Assembly (NCBI GenBank): GCA_050329415.1
Contig: JBHJOS010000124.1
Coordinates: 1 to 32,727 of the forward strand
Reading direction: 5' to 3'
Length of the DNA: 32,727 nt
Origin: JANNOG01 sp050329415
Lineage (GTDB): Bacteria; Actinomycetota; Actinomycetes; Actinomycetales; JBBAYJ01
Shown: positions 1-6,458 of the stretch, one piece after another
How the letters are laid out: each line of letters starts with the position of its first letter
How positions within the stretch are numbered: position 1 is the first letter of the stretch
The notes under the pieces: model-generated
What the model was told of the DNA's origin: nothing
The model's database searches: none
The model's input: only the letters and a program-made list of their open reading frames with translations
Translations under genes and position numbers: made by a program

Positions 1-2
1 AT

Positions 3-104
3 CCCGCGCCTGCGCCCTCCCCCACGACCGCCCCGGCCCCGGCGCCCACCCCGACCCCGACCCCGTCGCCCACCCCGCCGCCGGTGACGTCCTCCGGGTC
101 GTGA
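3..104 (+). CDS. C-terminal tail of a Pro/Thr/Ala-rich protein (5' end outside window)
   Basis: This open frame enters from the left edge and stops with TGA at 102-104. The last 33 residues are almost only Pro, Ala, Thr and Ser, ending TSSGS, which looks like a disordered tail or linker. The stop overlaps the GTG start of apbE, so the two genes are translationally coupled. In many actinobacterial loci the gene before apbE encodes a secreted FMN-binding-domain protein that ApbE flavinylates. That identity is only inferred from context here, because no domain lies inside the window. Confidence 0.55.
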   Translation, partial: PAPAPSPTTAPAPAPTPTPTPSPTPPPVTSSGS

Positions 105-1144
105 ACGCCGTGACCACCCGTACCGCCCCCGCCCGCAGCCTGCACGGCCGGTCCGCGACCGCCCACCGCGCCGCCGCCGCCCGCGACCGGTACACCGCCG
201 ACCGGTGGCTGGTCTGGGGCGGGTCCGCCGAGCTCGTCGTGGCGGGCGGCGAACGGGAGCTCGCCCGGGCCCGCCGCCTCGTCGACCAGGTCATCGAGCG
301 GGTGGACCGCGCCTGCAGCCGGTTCCGCGACGACTCCGACCTCGCCCGGGTCAACGCCGCGGCCGGGGAGTGGGTCGAGGTCGATCCCGTGCTGGTCTCG
401 ACCGTGGCGGCCGCCGCCCGCGCGGCGGCCCTCACCGGCGGGCTGGTGGACCCGCTGCTCGGCAGCACGCTGGTGCGGCTGGGCTACGACCAGGACCTCG
501 CCGAGCTGGAACTGGTGCCCGTCACCGGGTCGGCGAGCGCCACCATGGTCCAGCCCCCGCGCTCCCCGCCCGCGACCGGCCTGTGGCGGACGATCGCGAC
601 GGCCCCGGGCAGGGTCCGCATCCCCCGCCGGACCGCGCTCGACCTCGGGGCGATCGGCAAGGCGTGGGCGGTGGACGCCGCTGCGGCCCGGCTCGCCCGC
701 GCCGGTCTGGCCGGGGTGGTGTCGATCGCGGGGGACGTCGCCGTGGTGCCGGGTTCCGAGCGGCAGCCCGGCCCCGGCTGGCGGATCGACCTGCGGGAGG
801 CACCGGACGGCCCACTCGCCCAGGAGCTTCTCCTCCGATGGGGCGCGGTGACGACGTCCACGATGATCCATCGGCGGTGGCGCCGGCCGCCCCGGCTGGG
901 CGGCGGGATCGCCCACCACATCGTCGATCCGCGGACCGGCCTGCCGGCGTCCGACGTGTGGCGCACCGCGTCGGTGGTGGCCGCCACGGCCGTGGACGCC
1001 AACACCGCGTCGACGGCGGCGGTGGTCCTCGGCCACGAGGCCCTGGGCTGGCTCCGCTCCCGGGGGCTCGCGGCCCGCCTGGTGGGGGGCACCGGGCGGA
1101 TCGCCACGGTGGGCGGCTGGCCCGAGACCGGCGGTGCCGCCTGA
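101..1144 (+). CDS. apbE: FAD:protein FMN transferase (ApbE family)
   Basis: Transfers FMN from FAD to a Thr/Ser of target proteins on the outer face of the membrane, maturing flavinylated redox proteins. The 347-aa product carries ApbE signatures: a Phe-Arg-Asp-Asp-Ser-Asp-Leu segment near residue 75, DLGAIGKAWAVD at 181-192, HHIVDPRTGLPA near 272 and a late AVDANTASTAAVVLG segment. Length fits the family (about 300-350 aa). No clear signal peptide or lipobox is visible at the N terminus (MNAVTTRTAPARS), which is odd for an extracytoplasmic enzyme, though other actinobacterial ApbE proteins also lack one. The GTG start at 101 overlaps the preceding TGA. It is followed without a gap by a haem membrane protein, a NuoF-like protein and a ferredoxin, so its role is probably to flavinylate a partner in that electron-transfer chain. 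Confidence 0.9.
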   Translation: MNAVTTRTAPARSLHGRSATAHRAAAARDRYTADRWLVWGGSAELVVAGGERELARARRLVDQVIERVDRACSRFRDDSDLARVNAAAGEWVEVDPVLVSTVAAAARAAALTGGLVDPLLGSTLVRLGYDQDLAELELVPVTGSASATMVQPPRSPPATGLWRTIATAPGRVRIPRRTALDLGAIGKAWAVDAAAARLARAGLAGVVSIAGDVAVVPGSERQPGPGWRIDLREAPDGPLAQELLLRWGAVTTSTMIHRRWRRPPRLGGGIAHHIVDPRTGLPASDVWRTASVVAATAVDANTASTAAVVLGHEALGWLRSRGLAARLVGGTGRIATVGGWPETGGAA

Positions 1145-1734
1145 GCGAGGAGGCGGTCTGGTACCTCATCCGGGCCAGCGGGGTCGTCGCCCTCGCCCTG
1201 CTCTCGCTGTCGGTGGCCCTCGGCGCGGTGTCCAGCGTCCTGCGGCTGCCCGACCGGGCCGCCGGCCTCCCCCGGTTCGCGGTGCAGGCGGTCCACCGCG
1301 ACGTGTCCCTGCTCGCGTTGGTGCTGCTCGCCGTCCACGCGGTGGCGTCGGTGTTCCACACGTTCGTCGACATCCGCTGGGTCGACGCCGTCGTCCCCTT
1401 CACCGGTCCGTACGAGCCGCTGTGGATCGGCCTCGGCACCCTGGCCCTCGATCTCCTCGTGGTGGCGGCGGTCGCGGCCGCGCTGCGGCACCGCCTGGGC
1501 CCGCGGACGTGGCGGGTGGTCCACGGGACCGCGTACGCGGCGTGGGTCCTCGCGGCCGTCCACGCCATCGGGATCGGGACCGACGTGGACCGGACCTGGG
1601 CGTGGGGGGTGGCGGCGAGCTGCCTGCTGGTCGTGGTGGCTGCCGTGGCGAGACGGGTCCAGGCGGGCCGGCGGGGCGGAGCGGCGACCCCGGTTCGATC
1701 GGCGGGACCAGGAGGCCCATCCTGGTCGCCGTGA
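1141..1734 (+). CDS. Ferric-reductase-like transmembrane haem b protein
   Basis: Membrane electron carrier of the ferric-reductase-like/cytochrome b type, about 197 aa, with hydrophobic segments around residues 5-30, 50-75, 95-115, 130-150 and 158-175. Two helices each carry a His pair about 13 residues apart (AVHRDVSLLALVLLAVHAV and VVHGTAYAAWVLAAVHAI), the expected bis-His ligands of two haems across the membrane. There is no C-terminal FAD/NAD domain, so electrons must come from another subunit, plausibly the NuoF-like protein and ferredoxin downstream. The start is uncertain: the conserved N-terminal segment begins right after the apbE stop, and the only codon there is CTG at 1141, overlapping the stop as CTGA. 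The next in-frame GTG (1213) would remove most of helix 1. The stop overlaps the next gene's GTG. Confidence 0.8.
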   Translation: MSEEAVWYLIRASGVVALALLSLSVALGAVSSVLRLPDRAAGLPRFAVQAVHRDVSLLALVLLAVHAVASVFHTFVDIRWVDAVVPFTGPYEPLWIGLGTLALDLLVVAAVAAALRHRLGPRTWRVVHGTAYAAWVLAAVHAIGIGTDVDRTWAWGVAASCLLVVVAAVARRVQAGRRGGAATPVRSAGPGGPSWSP

Positions 1735-3095
1735 TCCAGCCCGCCCCGCCCGGCGCCGCCGCCCCGGCGACCGACTCCGCGACCGACTCCGGGGCCGACT
1801 CCGCGGCCGTCGTCGCGGCCGGGACGGGCGGGCGCCCGGTCGCCGTGGCCCCCGGACCGATCCTCCTGGCGCCCCCGCTGGCCGGCGTCGCGACGGCCCG
1901 GCACCGGACCCGCTGGCCCGAGCCGGACCCCGGCATCCGAGCCGACGACCTGGTCGAGCTCCTGCGCCGGGTGCGGATCCGAGGTCGGGGGGGCGCCGGG
2001 TTCCCGCTCGCGGACAAGGTGGCCGCGACCGGGGGACGGACCCGGGCGGTGGTGGTGAACGCCGCCGAGAGCGAACCCGGCAGCGCCAAGGACTCCGTGC
2101 TGCTCCTCACGGCTGCGCACCTGGTGCTGGACGGCGCGGCGCTGGTCGCGACCGCCCTGGGTGCCCCGCGGGTGCACGTCGTCGTGTCCGGGCACCGGCC
2201 GGTCGTCCTTGATGCCGCGCGGCGCGCCGTCGCCGCCCGGGACACCCGTCGGCTGTGGTGGGAGGTGTCGGCCACCACCGGCGGCTTCGTCGGCGGGCAG
2301 GCGGCCGCCGTGCAGGAGTTGCTGGCGGGGCGAGCGAACCGGCCCGTCACCCGGTGGGTGCCGGGGGCGGCGGCGGGTCGCGCCTCGGTCCTGCTGTCGA
2401 ACGCCGAGACCTTCGCCCACGTGGCCGCCGCCTGGGCGCTGGGCCCGGACCGCTACGCGGGGCTGGGGACACCCGAGGAGCCCGGGACCATGCTGATCAC
2501 CGTGGGCGGCGACGGCCGGGTCGACGACGGCGGCGCCACCGTGGCCGAGGTCGAGCACGGCCGCCGGCTGGTCGAGGTGGTCCCGGAGCTGGCGGTCCCG
2601 GTCGGCGGCCGCCCGCCCGCGGCGCTGCTCGGCGGGTACCACGGCACCTGGGTGTCGGGCGACGCGCTGTCCCGGGTGCGCATCGGCCGGGTGACGGCGA
2701 GGCGGCTGCGCCCGGTGCTGGGGGCGGGCGTGGTGCTGCCGCTGCGGGGCGACGCCTGCCCGGTGGCGGTGACCGCCGCCGTCCTGGGCTTCCTCTCGGC
2801 CGAGCGCGCCCGGCAGTGCGGCCCCTGCGACGCCGGGCTCCCCGAGCTGGCCGGCACCGCCGCCACCCTGGCCCGGCCCGGCCTCGGCGCCCCGGCGGCC
2901 GTCGAGCACCTGGTCGGGCTGGCGCGGGCGGTGGACGGCCGCGGTGCCTGCTCGCACCCGGACGCGGCGGCCCGGCTGGCGCTGTCGCTGCTGGAGGCGT
3001 TCCCCGACGAGGTCGAGGCGCACCGGGCGGGCGGGTGCGCGGTGCGGGAGCGACCGGCCCCGCCCGCGTCGCGCCGGGGCCGGCGCGCCCGGTGA
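1731..3095 (+). CDS. NuoF-like flavoprotein/Fe-S protein with SLBB domain
   Basis: A 454-aa homologue of the 51-kDa NADH-binding subunit of complex I (NuoF/RnfC group). GRGGAGFP at 85-92 and NAAESEPGSAKD at 110-121 match the FMN/NADH-binding signatures. A soluble-ligand-binding beta-grasp (SLBB) stretch follows near residues 255-300. The C-terminal region has Cys343, Cys363, Cys366 and Cys407. The last three match three of the four NuoF cluster ligands in spacing, but the usual first Cys, three residues before Cys363, is absent; Cys343 may substitute. The N-terminal 40 residues are Ala/Asp/Ser-rich with short repeats (ATDSATDSGADS). The GTG start overlaps the previous stop, with an AGGAGG-like site at 1710-1715. 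It probably takes electrons from NAD(P)H or passes them between the ferredoxin and the haem protein; the direction cannot be told. Confidence 0.85.
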   Translation: MIQPAPPGAAAPATDSATDSGADSAAVVAAGTGGRPVAVAPGPILLAPPLAGVATARHRTRWPEPDPGIRADDLVELLRRVRIRGRGGAGFPLADKVAATGGRTRAVVVNAAESEPGSAKDSVLLLTAAHLVLDGAALVATALGAPRVHVVVSGHRPVVLDAARRAVAARDTRRLWWEVSATTGGFVGGQAAAVQELLAGRANRPVTRWVPGAAAGRASVLLSNAETFAHVAAAWALGPDRYAGLGTPEEPGTMLITVGGDGRVDDGGATVAEVEHGRRLVEVVPELAVPVGGRPPAALLGGYHGTWVSGDALSRVRIGRVTARRLRPVLGAGVVLPLRGDACPVAVTAAVLGFLSAERARQCGPCDAGLPELAGTAATLARPGLGAPAAVEHLVGLARAVDGRGACSHPDAAARLALSLLEAFPDEVEAHRAGGCAVRERPAPPASRRGRRAR

Positions 3096-3376
3096 GCCCG
3101 GTGGGGCCGGTGGGGCCGGTGGGGCCGGTGAGGCTGGCCGGCGCGGAGGACACCGGCGTGCGCGGGCGGGTGCTGGTCGTCGACTGGCCGCGCTGCCGCG
3201 GGCACGGGGTGTGCATCCAGGCGTTCCCGGAGCTGGTCGGCCGCGATCCGTGGGGCTACCCCGTGGTCTCGGGCGAGGAGATCCCGGACGAGCTCATGGG
3301 CCACGCCCGCCGGGCGGTGCGCGGCTGCCCGGAGAACGCCCTGCGGCTGGTCGCCGTGCGACACCCGTCGGGCTGA
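3092..3376 (+). CDS. Ferredoxin, 3Fe-4S/4Fe-4S single-cluster type
   Basis: Small (94 aa) ferredoxin with Cys35-x5-Cys41 and Cys79-Pro80, the arrangement of actinobacterial P450-type ferredoxins. With only three cysteines a 3Fe-4S cluster is likely, although a 4Fe-4S cluster with a non-Cys ligand is possible (the residue two before Cys41 is Gly39, with His38 next to it). It is the last gene of the redox operon and overlaps the NuoF-like gene by 4 bp, so it is probably that protein's electron partner. Several in-frame GTG codons at the 5' end (3092, 3101, 3110, 3119, 3128), within a 9-bp repeat encoding Gly-Pro-Val, make the exact start uncertain. The core domain begins near RVLVVDWPRC. Confidence 0.85.
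   Translation: MSPVGPVGPVGPVRLAGAEDTGVRGRVLVVDWPRCRGHGVCIQAFPELVGRDPWGYPVVSGEEIPDELMGHARRAVRGCPENALRLVAVRHPSG
3100..3127 (+). repeat. Short in-frame 9-bp tandem repeat in the ferredoxin 5' end
   Basis: About three copies of the unit GGTGGGGCC encode Val-Gly-Pro repeats just after the GTG start of the ferredoxin gene. Copy changes would keep the frame but would add or remove alternative GTG start codons. Confidence 0.7.
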
Positions 3377-3576
3377 AGGCGCGACGACCGGCACCAACCC
3401 TGAATGCTCATGTCGGCCGTCAGTCCCACACCTGACAGTTCGCCACAGTCACGCCAGCCGTCCTCGTCCGGAGGAGGCTCGAACTCCAAGGCGACCGGGC
3501 GGTCGCCCGAACAACCGGACAGAAGCATCAAAGCGGCCGCCACGACTATCGCCCGGCAATTAGTCCAAATTTTCAT
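3256..3576 (-). CDS. Possible small lipoprotein (106 aa), 3' end antisense to the ferredoxin gene
   Basis: Reading from the ATG at 3576, the N terminus is MKIWTNCRAIVVAAALMLLSGCSG: a short basic start, a hydrophobic core and a lipobox LLSGC, i.e. a type II signal peptide with Cys at about residue 22. A weak GAGAAG site precedes the ATG. The mature part has no domain I recognise (Cys in WRDCGE and QGWCRSS). Local base composition is visibly lower in G+C than the neighbours, with A/T-rich stretches at 3555-3580. The last 40 codons run antisense through the ferredoxin gene and look like shadow sequence, so the gene may be a decayed or frameshifted lipoprotein. The lipobox is the strongest argument that it is or was real; a chance ORF cannot be excluded. 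Confidence 0.4.
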   Translation of the reverse strand: MKIWTNCRAIVVAAALMLLSGCSGDRPVALEFEPPPDEDGWRDCGELSGVGLTADMSIQGWCRSSRLQPDGCRTATSRRAFSGQPRTARRAWPMSSSGISSPETTG

Positions 3577-3630
3577 TTCGCTTCTCGATGACGCCACTGC
3601 CGCCCAACCAAGCGCCCCGTGCCCATCTCC

Positions 3631-3685
3631 GCGAGATGATCTCGACCCCCGGACACTATGCGTTCTCTCCCGTTGATCATCTCGC
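3631..3685. repeat. 11-bp perfect inverted repeat (arms 3631-3641 and 3675-3685)
   Basis: GCGAGATGATC at 3631-3641 is exactly inverted as GATCATCTCGC at 3675-3685, with a 33-bp spacer. The left arm also overlaps a tight palindrome, CGAGATGATCTCG (3632-3644). It lies in the gene-poor stretch between the ferredoxin and rsmI, upstream of the possible lipoprotein and downstream of rsmI. It could be a paired operator or, with its long loop, a weak terminator for rsmI. No T-run follows. The rest of 3577-3783 shows nothing else I can support. Confidence 0.5.
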
Positions 3686-3783
3686 TCGAGTCCGGGACCG
3701 CGGACGGCCCCGGACCCGGGCGCTTACGTCGGGTCATCCTCTTCTCGGCGCGACACCGCAAGATCCGAGCGCCGACTCGGCGG

Positions 3784-4707
3784 TCAGACCTCCTCCGCGC
3801 CGTGCGGTATGCCTCCCGTCGCCGCCTTCCGGCTGAGCACCCCAGCCGCCCTCGTTCGGTCGACAGAGGACCGTTCGCGGCCCGCGCGGGAGGCCAGGAC
3901 GGCGTCGTACAGCTCGTTGCGGCGGGCGCCGCTGCGCCCGGCCACGTCCCCCACCGCCTCCCGCAACCGGGCCCCTGTCGCGACCAGCTCCTCGACCTGG
4001 GCCACCAGGCCGGCGGAGACCGCGGCCGGGCCCCGGGCGGCGCCCCGCACGACGACGCTGATCTCACCCAGAACCGTCGACTCCCTGGCCCAGGCCGACA
4101 GCTGGCCGAGGGTGCCGCGGCGGACCTCCTCGTACGTCTTCGTCAGCTCCCGGCAGACCGCCGCCTCCCGGTCCGCGCCAAAGGCACCGGCCATGTCCGC
4201 CAGGGTCGCCGCAAGCCGATGCGGGGCCTCGAAGAAGATCATGGTGCGCGGCTCCCCGGCCAGGTCCGCCAGCGCCGCTGCCCGCTCCCCCGCCCGGCGC
4301 GGCGGGAAGCCCTCGAAGCAGAACCGGTCGGTCGGCAACCCCGACACCGCGAGCGCCGCGAGCACGGCCGACGGCCCCGGCACCACCGTGACCGGAAGCC
4401 CCTCCCGGGCCGCCGCCGCGACCACCCGGTACCCGGGGTCGGACACCGTCGGCATCCCGGCGTCGGTGACCACGAGCACGTCGCGACCCGCCCGCACCTC
4501 CGCCAGCAGGTCGTCGACCAGGCGGGCCTCGGTGTGGTCGTGGTGGGCGACCACCCGGCCCCGGGGCTCGACGCCCAGCGCGGTGCACAGCCGACGCAGC
4601 CGGCGGGTGTCCTCCGCAGCCAGGACGTCGGCGTCGCCCAGCCAGCGTCGCAACCGGACCGAGGCGTCCTCGGGGTCGCCGATCGGGGTGGCCGCGAGAA
4701 CGAGCAC
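3784..4707 (-). CDS. rsmI: 16S rRNA (cytidine1402-2'-O)-methyltransferase RsmI
   Basis: Methylates the 2'-O of C1402 in 16S rRNA using SAM, tuning decoding at the ribosomal P site. The 307-aa protein shows the tetrapyrrole-methylase fold motifs of RsmI: LAATPIGDPED (4-14), AEDTR (31-35), TDAGMPTVSDPG (81-92), VPGPSA (109-114) and FEGFPP (131-136), then a C-terminal Arg/Ala-rich RsmI extension containing SGARRNELYDAVLA. The GTG at 4707 is chosen because it sits right at the conserved first strand, and longer starts would run into the divergent gene. A TACGGT hexamer six bases upstream fits a leaderless transcript. The divergent pairing with a protein mannosyltransferase gene is the same as in mycobacteria (rsmI and pmt back to back). 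Confidence 0.93.
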   Translation of the reverse strand: MLVLAATPIGDPEDASVRLRRWLGDADVLAAEDTRRLRRLCTALGVEPRGRVVAHHDHTEARLVDDLLAEVRAGRDVLVVTDAGMPTVSDPGYRVVAAAAREGLPVTVVPGPSAVLAALAVSGLPTDRFCFEGFPPRRAGERAAALADLAGEPRTMIFFEAPHRLAATLADMAGAFGADREAAVCRELTKTYEEVRRGTLGQLSAWARESTVLGEISVVVRGAARGPAAVSAGLVAQVEELVATGARLREAVGDVAGRSGARRNELYDAVLASRAGRERSSVDRTRAAGVLSRKAATGGIPHGAEEV

Positions 4708-4713
4708 GCGGCC

Positions 4714-4745
4714 ACCGTAGGCGTGCCCGGCGCCGGCCTTACCAT
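4714..4745. promoter_or_regulatory. Divergent pair of leaderless-type -10 elements between rsmI and pmt
   Basis: The 44-bp gap contains a TANNNT hexamer for each gene. On the minus strand TACGGT (4719-4714) lies six bases before the rsmI GTG at 4707. On the plus strand TACCAT (4740-4745) lies six bases before the GTG at 4752. A -10 box six to seven bases before the start codon is the known geometry of actinobacterial leaderless promoters, and neither gene has a Shine-Dalgarno site. The transcription starts themselves are inferred. Confidence 0.55.
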
Positions 4746-4751
4746 CACCCG

Positions 4752-6458
4752 GTGGCCGTGACGACCCTCGACGTCCCGGCGTCCGGACAGGTCGTCGCCC
4801 CCGACGACCCCCCGGGCCGCACCCCGCGCCCGCGGCGTCCCCTCGACCCCCGGGTGAGCGAGGTCCGGGCGCGGCTGCGGCGCACGCTCGGCGTCGACCA
4901 CCCGGAGCCGGCCTGGTGGGCATGGGCGGTCGCGCTGGCCCTCGGGGCGCTGGCCGGGGTGCTGCGGTTCTGGCGGCTGGGCAACCCGGCGCAGCTCGTC
5001 TTCGACGAGACGTACTACGTCAAGCAGGCGTACTCGTTCCTGTTGAGCGGCGGGGTCGAGTGGCGGTGGAACAACGAGCCGTCTACCTCGACCATCGACG
5101 GGTCGGTCAGCGCCAGCCCCGGCGCGGACCAGCTGTTCACGGCCGGGACGCTCGACGTCTTCACCCGCGAGCCGGACTTCGTGGTCCACCCTCCGCTCGG
5201 CAAGTGGATGATCGCCGCCGGGATGGAGGCGTACGGCGCCGAGGACCCGGTGGGCTGGCGGCTGGCGGCGGCGGTCTGCGGCACCCTCATGGTCGTCGTG
5301 GTCACGCTGGTGGCGCGGCGGCTGTTCGCCTCGACGCTGCTGGGCGGGGCGGCCGGGCTGCTGCTCGCGGTCGACGGCCACCACCTCGTCCACAGCCGGA
5401 CGTCGCTGCTCGACATCTTCCTCGCCTTCTGGGTGCTCGTGGCCTTCGCCTTCCTCGTCGCCGACCGGTTCTGGTTCCGGGCCCGGCTGGCCGACCGCAC
5501 CGCCCGGGGGACGGCCGGGCGGGCGGGGCCGCTGCGGTGGGGGCCGCCGGTGCTGCTGAGGCCCTGGCTGCTGGCGGCGGGCGTGGCGCTGGGGGCCGCC
5601 TGCGCGACCAAGTGGTCCGGGGCGTGGTTCCTCGCCGGCTACGGCCTGCTGGTCGTCGCCTGGGACATCGGGGCCCGGCGCGGCACCGGGGTGCGGAAGT
5701 GGTTCTCGGGCGCGGTGCTGCGCGACGGCGTCGTCGCCTTCGTCCACCTCGTGCCGGTGGCCCTCGCCGCGTACGTGGCGACGTGGTTCGGCTGGTTCCG
5801 CTCCGAGGACGGCTACGACCGGTTCTGGGCGCGGGACAACCCGGACGCGCTGTCGGTGCGGCTGCTGCCGGACCCGCTGGCGAGCCTGCTGAACTACCAC
5901 TCGTCGATGCTCGACTTCCACGTCGGCCTCGACAGCGAGCACTCGTACATGGCCAACCCGTGGTCCTGGCTGATCATGGGCCGGCCGACGTCGTTCTTCT
6001 ACGAGAGCCCGGGGGCGGGTGAGATGGGCTGCGCCGTCGAGGCGTGCTCCCGGGCCATCACGAGTGTCGGGAACCCCGTCGTGTGGTGGGGCGGCACGAT
6101 CGCCGTCGTCGTCACGCTCCTGGCCTGGGTGGCGCGCCGCGACTGGCGGGCCGGAGCGGTGCTGGTGCCACTGGCCGCCGGGTACCTGCCCTGGTTCGCC
6201 TACCAGGACCGGACGGTCTACACCTTCTACGCGGTCGCGTTCGTGCCGTTCGTCGTGCTCGCGCTCACCTACGTCCTCGGGCTGCTGGTCGGCCGCCCCG
6301 ACGCCGACCCGCGGCGCCGCTCGTGGGGCGCCGCCGCCGCCGGAGTGATCGTGATCCTCGCGGTCGGGTGCCTGCTGTTCTTCTGGCCGGTGTGGACGGC
6401 CGAGGTGATCCCGCGCGAGCAGTGGCAGCTCCGCATGTGGTGGCCCAGCTGGATCTGA
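4752..6458 (+). CDS. Protein O-mannosyltransferase (PMT, GT39 family), copy 1
   Basis: Integral membrane glycosyltransferase that transfers mannose from polyprenyl-phosphate-mannose to Ser/Thr of secreted proteins. The 568-aa protein has a cytoplasmic N-terminal tail of about 55 residues, then roughly ten hydrophobic segments. The FDETYYVKQAYS motif holds the catalytic Asp-Glu pair (Asp85, Glu86) in the first outer loop; VVHPPLGKWMI and RRLFASTLL follow, and the protein ends MWWPSWI as typical actinobacterial PMTs do. The GTG at 4752 fits the leaderless promoter; a GTG two codons later is an alternative. It overlaps the next gene, a clear paralogue, by about 20 bp. It probably acts after Sec export. 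Confidence 0.92.
   Translation: MAVTTLDVPASGQVVAPDDPPGRTPRPRRPLDPRVSEVRARLRRTLGVDHPEPAWWAWAVALALGALAGVLRFWRLGNPAQLVFDETYYVKQAYSFLLSGGVEWRWNNEPSTSTIDGSVSASPGADQLFTAGTLDVFTREPDFVVHPPLGKWMIAAGMEAYGAEDPVGWRLAAAVCGTLMVVVVTLVARRLFASTLLGGAAGLLLAVDGHHLVHSRTSLLDIFLAFWVLVAFAFLVADRFWFRARLADRTARGTAGRAGPLRWGPPVLLRPWLLAAGVALGAACATKWSGAWFLAGYGLLVVAWDIGARRGTGVRKWFSGAVLRDGVVAFVHLVPVALAAYVATWFGWFRSEDGYDRFWARDNPDALSVRLLPDPLASLLNYHSSMLDFHVGLDSEHSYMANPWSWLIMGRPTSFFYESPGAGEMGCAVEACSRAITSVGNPVVWWGGTIAVVVTLLAWVARRDWRAGAVLVPLAAGYLPWFAYQDRTVYTFYAVAFVPFVVLALTYVLGLLVGRPDADPRRRSWGAAAAGVIVILAVGCLLFFWPVWTAEVIPREQWQLRMWWPSWI

Noticed and set aside
522..3023. 833-codon minus-strand frame
   Set aside because: Antisense to apbE, the haem protein and the NuoF-like gene; low-complexity product with no motif.
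3404..3676. 90-codon plus-strand frame MLMSAVSPTPDSS...
   Set aside because: Antisense to the lipobox ORF, with no ribosome-binding site and no motif; the minus-strand reading is better supported.
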